Source of the DNA: an uncultured Clostridia bacterium
GTDB taxonomy: Bacteria > Bacillota_A > Clostridia > Christensenellales > UBA1242
Length of the DNA: 8,739 nt
NCBI GenBank assembly: GCA_947629895.1
Contig: CANRFP010000051.1
Coordinates: 1-8,739 of the forward strand
Direction of reading: 5' to 3'
Positions 6,050 through 8,739 of the stretch are shown here, in pieces. The notes beneath the pieces are model-generated. The model was not told where the DNA came from. It did no database searches and saw only the letters and a program-made list of their open reading frames with translations. The stretch's first letter is position 1; each line of letters starts with the position of its first letter. The position numbers were made by a program, and so were the translations under genes.

Positions 6050-6950
6050 GTTTGTTGTATCAAATGAGGACTCAAAAAAGAGGCTGGATGTTTTTTTACA
6101 GGAAAAACTTACATCTTTCACTCGCTCACATATAAAAAAACTTATTGAAGAAAAACATGTTTTTTTGAACGGCTTAACAGGTTTGAAGGCTGGCACATCT
6201 TTGAAGGCGGGCGATGTGGTTGAAGTGGAAGAGATTTTGCCAGAAAAGATTTCAACTGAGGCGGAAAATATTCCTTTGGACATTGTTTATCAAGATGAAG
6301 ATGTGGTTGTTATAAACAAGCCGCAGGGGCTTGTGGTGCATCCATGCAGTTCAACGAGAAGCGGCACGCTTGTGAATGGACTTCTTTTTGCAGTAAAAGA
6401 TTTGAGTGGCATAAATGGCAAATTGCGCCCCGGCATTGTTCACAGATTGGACAAGGACACAAGCGGGCTTTTGGTTGTTGCAAAAAATGATTTTGCTCAC
6501 GCATCTTTGGCGGAACAAATTAAGGGAAAAAGTGCAAAACGCACATATTTGGCACTTTTGGATGGAAATTTGAAGAAAAATGAGGGCAGAATTGAAACTT
6601 TTTTGAAGCGTGATTCAAAAGATAGAAAAAAAATCAGCGTTCAGGAAAGCGGGCGATTGGCAGTGACGGATTATAAAGTTTTGAAGCGATTTGAAAAAAA
6701 TTGCCTTGTTGAATTTAATTTGCAGACGGGGCGAACGCATCAAATAAGAGTTCACGCAAAACACTTGGGGCATCCTGTTGTGGGGGATAAACTTTATGGC
6801 AAAGAGGTTAAGGGGCTTAATGGGCAACTTTTGCATGCATTTCGCCTTACTTTCACGCATCCCAGAACGGGAAAACTTATGACTTTTGAGGCAAAACTGC
6901 CTGACTATTTTGAAAATTACATGAAAAAACTGAAAAAAGTTGAGGACTAA
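6036..6950 (+). CDS. rluD: RluA/RluD-family pseudouridine synthase
   Basis: Converts specific uridines in rRNA or tRNA to pseudouridine; 304 aa, usual size. N-terminal S4 RNA-binding domain at about 15-62 (KKRLDVFLQEKL...FTRSHIKKLIEEKHVFLNG). The catalytic domain follows with INKPQGLVVHP (93-103), the signature HRLDKDTSGLLVVAKN (136-151) with catalytic Asp139, and the C-terminal LQTGRTHQIRVHAKHLGHPVVGD box (229-251). The frame is open upstream to 5964, but ATG at 6036 is right: AAGGA stands 7-8 nt before it and the S4 domain starts soon after. It overlaps the end of lspA by 14 nt, so the genes are translationally coupled. The lspA-rluD pairing is a standard Gram-positive arrangement (ylyB in B. 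subtilis). The exact target (the 1911/1915/1917 positions of 23S as in E. coli RluD, or another) cannot be told from sequence. Confidence 0.95.
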   Translation: MTKSKFVVSNEDSKKRLDVFLQEKLTSFTRSHIKKLIEEKHVFLNGLTGLKAGTSLKAGDVVEVEEILPEKISTEAENIPLDIVYQDEDVVVINKPQGLVVHPCSSTRSGTLVNGLLFAVKDLSGINGKLRPGIVHRLDKDTSGLLVVAKNDFAHASLAEQIKGKSAKRTYLALLDGNLKKNEGRIETFLKRDSKDRKKISVQESGRLAVTDYKVLKRFEKNCLVEFNLQTGRTHQIRVHAKHLGHPVVGDKLYGKEVKGLNGQLLHAFRLTFTHPRTGKLMTFEAKLPDYFENYMKKLKKVED

Positions 6951-6951
6951 A

Positions 6952-7512
6952 ATGATTTATTTCATCAGACACGGCGAAACAGACAGCAACAAATCTCATA
7001 TCATTTGCGGCGGCGGCAAAGATGTTTCGCTTAACAAGAACGGGATTAAGCAGGCAGAAAATGCGGCAAAAAATTTGAAAAAATATGATTTTGATGTGGT
7101 TTTTTGTTCACCCATGAAAAGAGTTGTTGAGACACTGAATATTTTGCTTAAAAATTATAAAAAAGTTCCAATTTTTTTTGATGAGCGCTTGGTTGAAAGG
7201 CACTATGGAAAATATGAAGGGGCTAGTGACGAACCTTTTAGAGTTAATGGCGAATTTTCATATGCCTATTGGTTTTTGGACAGGGATGGCGAATTCGAAA
7301 CTGTTGAAACAATTCAAGAATTGTATGACAGAGTGAAAGATTTTTATGACGAAGTGTTGCAAAAGTATAAGGGCAAAAATGTGCTTGTTGTTGCTCACGG
7401 CGGCGTTGGAAAAATTTCAAAATGTTACTTTTTAGGCTTTCCTAAAAATGGAGATTTGAATGAATATTTCGTTTCAAATTCGGAAATTGCTGTTTTTGAG
7501 CCAAAAAATTGA
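6952..7512 (+). CDS. Histidine phosphatase family protein (phosphoglycerate mutase-like)
   Basis: Two-histidine phosphatase of the PGM/CobC/GpmB superfamily, 186 aa, cytoplasmic. All expected active-site residues are present: RHG at 6-8 with the phospho-accepting His7, SPMKR at 53-57 (phosphate-binding Arg57), ERHYG at 83-86 with the acid Glu83, and AHGG at 148-151 (His149). Substrate is open: small members of this family act on phospho-sugars, alpha-ribazole phosphate or other metabolites. No cobalamin gene lies nearby. ATG at 6952 is preferred over the upstream TTG at 6940, because GAGGA (6942-6946) precedes it and the catalytic core begins at once. It lies 1 nt after the rluD stop, as the last gene of the sepF operon. 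It ends on TGA, showing UGA is a stop in this genome. No clear terminator follows before the serS promoter. Confidence 0.9.
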   Translation: MIYFIRHGETDSNKSHIICGGGKDVSLNKNGIKQAENAAKNLKKYDFDVVFCSPMKRVVETLNILLKNYKKVPIFFDERLVERHYGKYEGASDEPFRVNGEFSYAYWFLDRDGEFETVETIQELYDRVKDFYDEVLQKYKGKNVLVVAHGGVGKISKCYFLGFPKNGDLNEYFVSNSEIAVFEPKN

Positions 7513-7521
7513 AATTTGCTC

Positions 7522-7549
7522 TTGATTTTTGTGATTTTTATGCTATAAT
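7522..7549 (+). promoter_or_regulatory. Promoter of the serS T-box transcription unit
   Basis: -10 TATAAT (7544-7549) is perfect and preceded by TGC (extended -10). -35 TTGATT (7522-7527) gives a 16-bp spacer. Transcription should start around 7556-7558, just before the first helix of the T-box. It begins within 10 nt of the phosphatase stop codon. Confidence 0.85.
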
Positions 7550-7557
7550 AATTTTAT

Positions 7558-7777
7558 AAGGCTGTTGAAAAGGCTAATGGCAAAAGTTGATTGCAGAGAG
7601 TTTGCGGTTGGTGAAAGCAAATGAAAACGATTGCCAGTTCCACCTTGGAGGCTCTGACGAAAGTCGGGTTGCACTGCACAACAAAAGAATGCAGATAATG
7701 AGTGGGGCTTTGCCCAATTAGAGTGGCACCGTGGATTTGTAATTCACCTCTAAAAGAAATCTTTTGGAGGTTTTTTT
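7558..7777 (+). promoter_or_regulatory. T-box riboswitch (tRNA-Ser responsive) controlling serS
   Basis: Leader RNA that reads tRNA-Ser charging and decides between termination and read-through into serS. Stem I spans about 7560-7665. Its helices are GGCT/AGTC, GTT/GAC with a GAA bulge between (K-turn-like), a specifier loop, AAGG/CCTT (7570-7573 with 7643-7646), GGCAA/TTGCC (7579-7583 with 7631-7635) and TTTGC/GCAAA (7601-7605 with 7617-7621). The distal AGAGAG and TGGTGA motifs match the tRNA-elbow binding T-loops. UCU (Ser) at 7653-7655 lies at the 3' end of the specifier loop. Stem II is CTGCA/TGCAG (7674-7694); stem III is GGGC TTT GCCC (7705-7715). The antiterminator runs 7718-7753: TTAGAG/CTCTAA below, GTGGATT/AATTCAC above, with the 7-nt bulge TGGCACC (7724-7730). 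Base C7727 would pair with G73 of tRNA-Ser. The tRNA class is supported by serS immediately downstream. Helices were paired by eye; the specifier assignment is inference. Confidence 0.93.
7746..7777 (+). terminator. T-box regulated terminator
   Basis: An 11-bp stem (7746-7756 with 7761-7771, one G-T wobble), loop AAAT, then seven T (7771-7777). Its 5' arm reuses bases 7746-7753, which form the 3' side of the antiterminator, so the two structures exclude each other. The 3' arm contains GGAGG. Confidence 0.93.
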
Positions 7778-7831
7778 ATGAAAATTTATCTTCTTTACAT
7801 TGCATTTTTAAAAGTGTCCCGCAAGGGATAA
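7778..7831 (+). CDS. Possible 17-codon leader ORF after the T-box terminator
   Basis: ATG at 7778 opens MKIYLLYIAFLKVSRKG and ends on TAA. GGAGG at 7766-7770 in the terminator's 3' arm lies 7 nt upstream, a good Shine-Dalgarno spacing. In the read-through state the GGAGG is free; in the terminated state it is sequestered and the ORF is not transcribed. No homology is recognised, and the codon stretch is short enough to arise by chance. It could be a non-functional consequence of the terminator sequence. Confidence 0.25.
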   Translation: MKIYLLYIAFLKVSRKG

Positions 7832-7910
7832 GCGTTTTTCATTCAAAAGATTATGGAAAAATAAAAAAAACAATAAAAAAGGGCTGTGAGTCCAAAAGGA
7901 GATAAGAATT
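7832..7910 (+). other. Untranslated spacer between T-box terminator and serS
   Basis: A-rich leader with no further gene. A small TCCC-GCAA-GGGA hairpin (7817-7828) at its left edge has only a weak T-run after it, so it is not called a terminator. AAAGGAG (7895-7901) ends 9 nt before the serS ATG and is its ribosome binding site. With the T-box, the stretch 7513-7910 holds no other feature I can support. Confidence 0.6.
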
Positions 7911-8739
7911 ATGTTTGATATAAAAGACATTAAAAACAGGAAAGAATATTATGAAAAGTGCTTTGCCAAGCGCGGGTTCGAGGTTGATTTGAACGAAATG
8001 CTTGCGCTGTATGACGAGGCAATTTTGCTGAAACAAGAGGAAGAAAAACTTCTTGCTTTGAAAAACAAAGGCGCAAAAGAATTTGAAATTGCAAAGAAAA
8101 ATGGTGAAAATGTTGCAATTTTGCAAGAAAAATTGCGAGAAAACACCAAAAAAGCCAATGAATATGCTGAAAAATACAATCAAACAATGGAAAAATTTAA
8201 TAAAATTTATTTTGCTTTACCAAATATTGTGACAGAGAACACTCCCGCAGGTGGGAAGGAAAACAACAAAGTTTTGCGAGAATTTAAAGAAAAGCCAAAA
8301 TTTGATTTTAAGCCAAAAACACATCTTGAAATCTGCAAGGACTTGGGGCTTATTGACTATGAGCGTGCAATCAAAATTGCTGGCGAAGGGAATTGGATAT
8401 ACACAGGGCTTGGTGCAAGACTTGAATGGGCAATTTTGAACTTCTGCATAAATGAACATCTTGCAGACGGGTTTGAGTTTAAACTTCTGCCGCATATTTT
8501 GAAATATGACTGCGGTTTTGGGGCAGGGCAATTTCCTAAGTTTGCAAATGAAGATTATTTTATTGACAAAAGATTTTTGCCAAACAATTTTCTTCTTCCA
8601 ACAGCGGAAACCGCACTTGTCAATTTGCATAGAGGCGAAGTTTTGAAAGAGGAAGAGTTGCCAAAGAAATATTTTGCCTACACGCCATGTTTTCGCATTG
8701 AGGCGGGTAGCAATAGGCCAGAGGAAAAGGGCATGATAA
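7911..8739 (+). CDS. serS: Seryl-tRNA synthetase (3'-truncated by window edge)
   Basis: Class II synthetase that charges tRNA-Ser with serine. 276 codons are visible of a family usually near 425. The N-terminal region (MFDIKDIKNRKEYYEK, RG at 21-22) and the charged, Lys/Glu-rich helical arm at about 28-100 form the coiled coil that grips the long variable arm of tRNA-Ser. The family linker LPNIV (103-107) follows, then HLEICKDLGLIDYERAIKIAGEGNW (138-162), LGAR (167-170), the motif 1 region ending at P194, GAGQFPKF (204-211), the serine-binding TAE loop (231-233) and motif 2 FRIE (261-264). Motif 2 continues EAGSNRPEEKGMI, where most SerRS have EAGSAGRDTRGLIR; this loop is divergent. Motif 3 lies outside the window. 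ATG at 7911 has AAAGGAG before it. Expression is expected to rise when tRNA-Ser is uncharged, through the T-box. Confidence 0.96.
   Translation, partial: MFDIKDIKNRKEYYEKCFAKRGFEVDLNEMLALYDEAILLKQEEEKLLALKNKGAKEFEIAKKNGENVAILQEKLRENTKKANEYAEKYNQTMEKFNKIYFALPNIVTENTPAGGKENNKVLREFKEKPKFDFKPKTHLEICKDLGLIDYERAIKIAGEGNWIYTGLGARLEWAILNFCINEHLADGFEFKLLPHILKYDCGFGAGQFPKFANEDYFIDKRFLPNNFLLPTAETALVNLHRGEVLKEEELPKKYFAYTPCFRIEAGSNRPEEKGMI

Noticed and set aside
6940..6951. TTG start for the histidine phosphatase four codons upstream
   Set aside because: It lies inside the end of rluD and would use the GAGGA sequence as codons; ATG at 6952 fits the binding site and the family N-terminus.
7817..7828. TCCC-GCAA-GGGA hairpin as a second terminator before serS
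   Set aside because: Only a 4-bp stem, and the following T-run is displaced and short; a stop here would also block the T-box read-through needed for serS.
7702..7905. 67-codon open frame across the T-box
   Set aside because: It runs through the T-box antiterminator and terminator in a frame with no ribosome binding site; the RNA structure explains the sequence.
1..8739. UGA recoding (Mycoplasma-like code), suggested by AT-richness
   Set aside because: Tryptophan is encoded by TGG throughout and a well-supported gene ends on TGA at 7510-7512, with no in-frame TGA inside any called gene.
1..8739. CRISPR arrays, insertion sequences, tRNA or rRNA genes
   Set aside because: No regularly spaced direct repeats, transposase frames with terminal repeats, cloverleaf sequences or rRNA-like stretches were seen.

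Overview
The window is AT-rich DNA of low-GC Gram-positive type (Bacillota, probably an uncultured Clostridia-like lineage). This rests on several things. Genes are packed with strong AGGAGG-type ribosome binding sites. Promoters are near-consensus TTGACA/TATAAT with 16-17 bp spacers. A sepF-lspA-rluD cluster and a T-box leader in front of serS are both Gram-positive hallmarks. Termination is by simple hairpin plus U-tract. UGA is used as a stop (histidine phosphatase gene) and tryptophan is read from UGG, so the code is standard and this is not a Mycoplasma-type genome. Species cannot be named from the sequence.

Layout. Positions 1-966: the 3' two thirds of tuf (EF-Tu), cut by the window edge, then its terminator. 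Positions 967-3572: a small accessory block of three poorly characterised genes. It holds a minus-strand ankyrin-like protein, a divergent plus-strand protein with a WG-repeat-like N-terminus, and a two-helix membrane protein with a zinc ribbon. Each has its own near-consensus promoter and its own terminator. The first two are driven by back-to-back promoters flanking an 8-bp inverted repeat that could be an operator. Positions 3573-5039: a minus-strand M18 zinc aminopeptidase that shares a bidirectional terminator with the zinc-ribbon gene. Positions 5040-5173: a short divergent promoter region. Positions 5174-7512: a tight plus-strand operon sepF, lspA, rluD-family pseudouridine synthase and histidine phosphatase, with gaps of 3 and 1 nt and one 14-nt overlap. 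Positions 7513-7910: a promoter and a complete T-box riboswitch. Positions 7911-8739: serS, cut by the right edge.

How the genes work together. Most are housekeeping. tuf and serS serve translation, and rluD modifies rRNA or tRNA. SepF anchors the FtsZ ring to the membrane, Lsp matures lipoproteins, and the aminopeptidase recycles peptides. serS should be controlled by uncharged tRNA-Ser. The T-box fold can be traced in detail: a UCU codon in the specifier loop, a 7-nt UGGCACC bulge whose C would pair with the G73 discriminator of tRNA-Ser, and mutually exclusive antiterminator and terminator helices.

I see no CRISPR array, transposon, tRNA, rRNA, toxin-antitoxin pair or phage gene. The least explained parts are the accessory trio at 1017-3538, the inverted repeat between its divergent promoters, and a 17-codon ORF whose Shine-Dalgarno is buried in the T-box terminator stem. 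The apparent divergence of the SerRS motif 2 loop also deserves a check.
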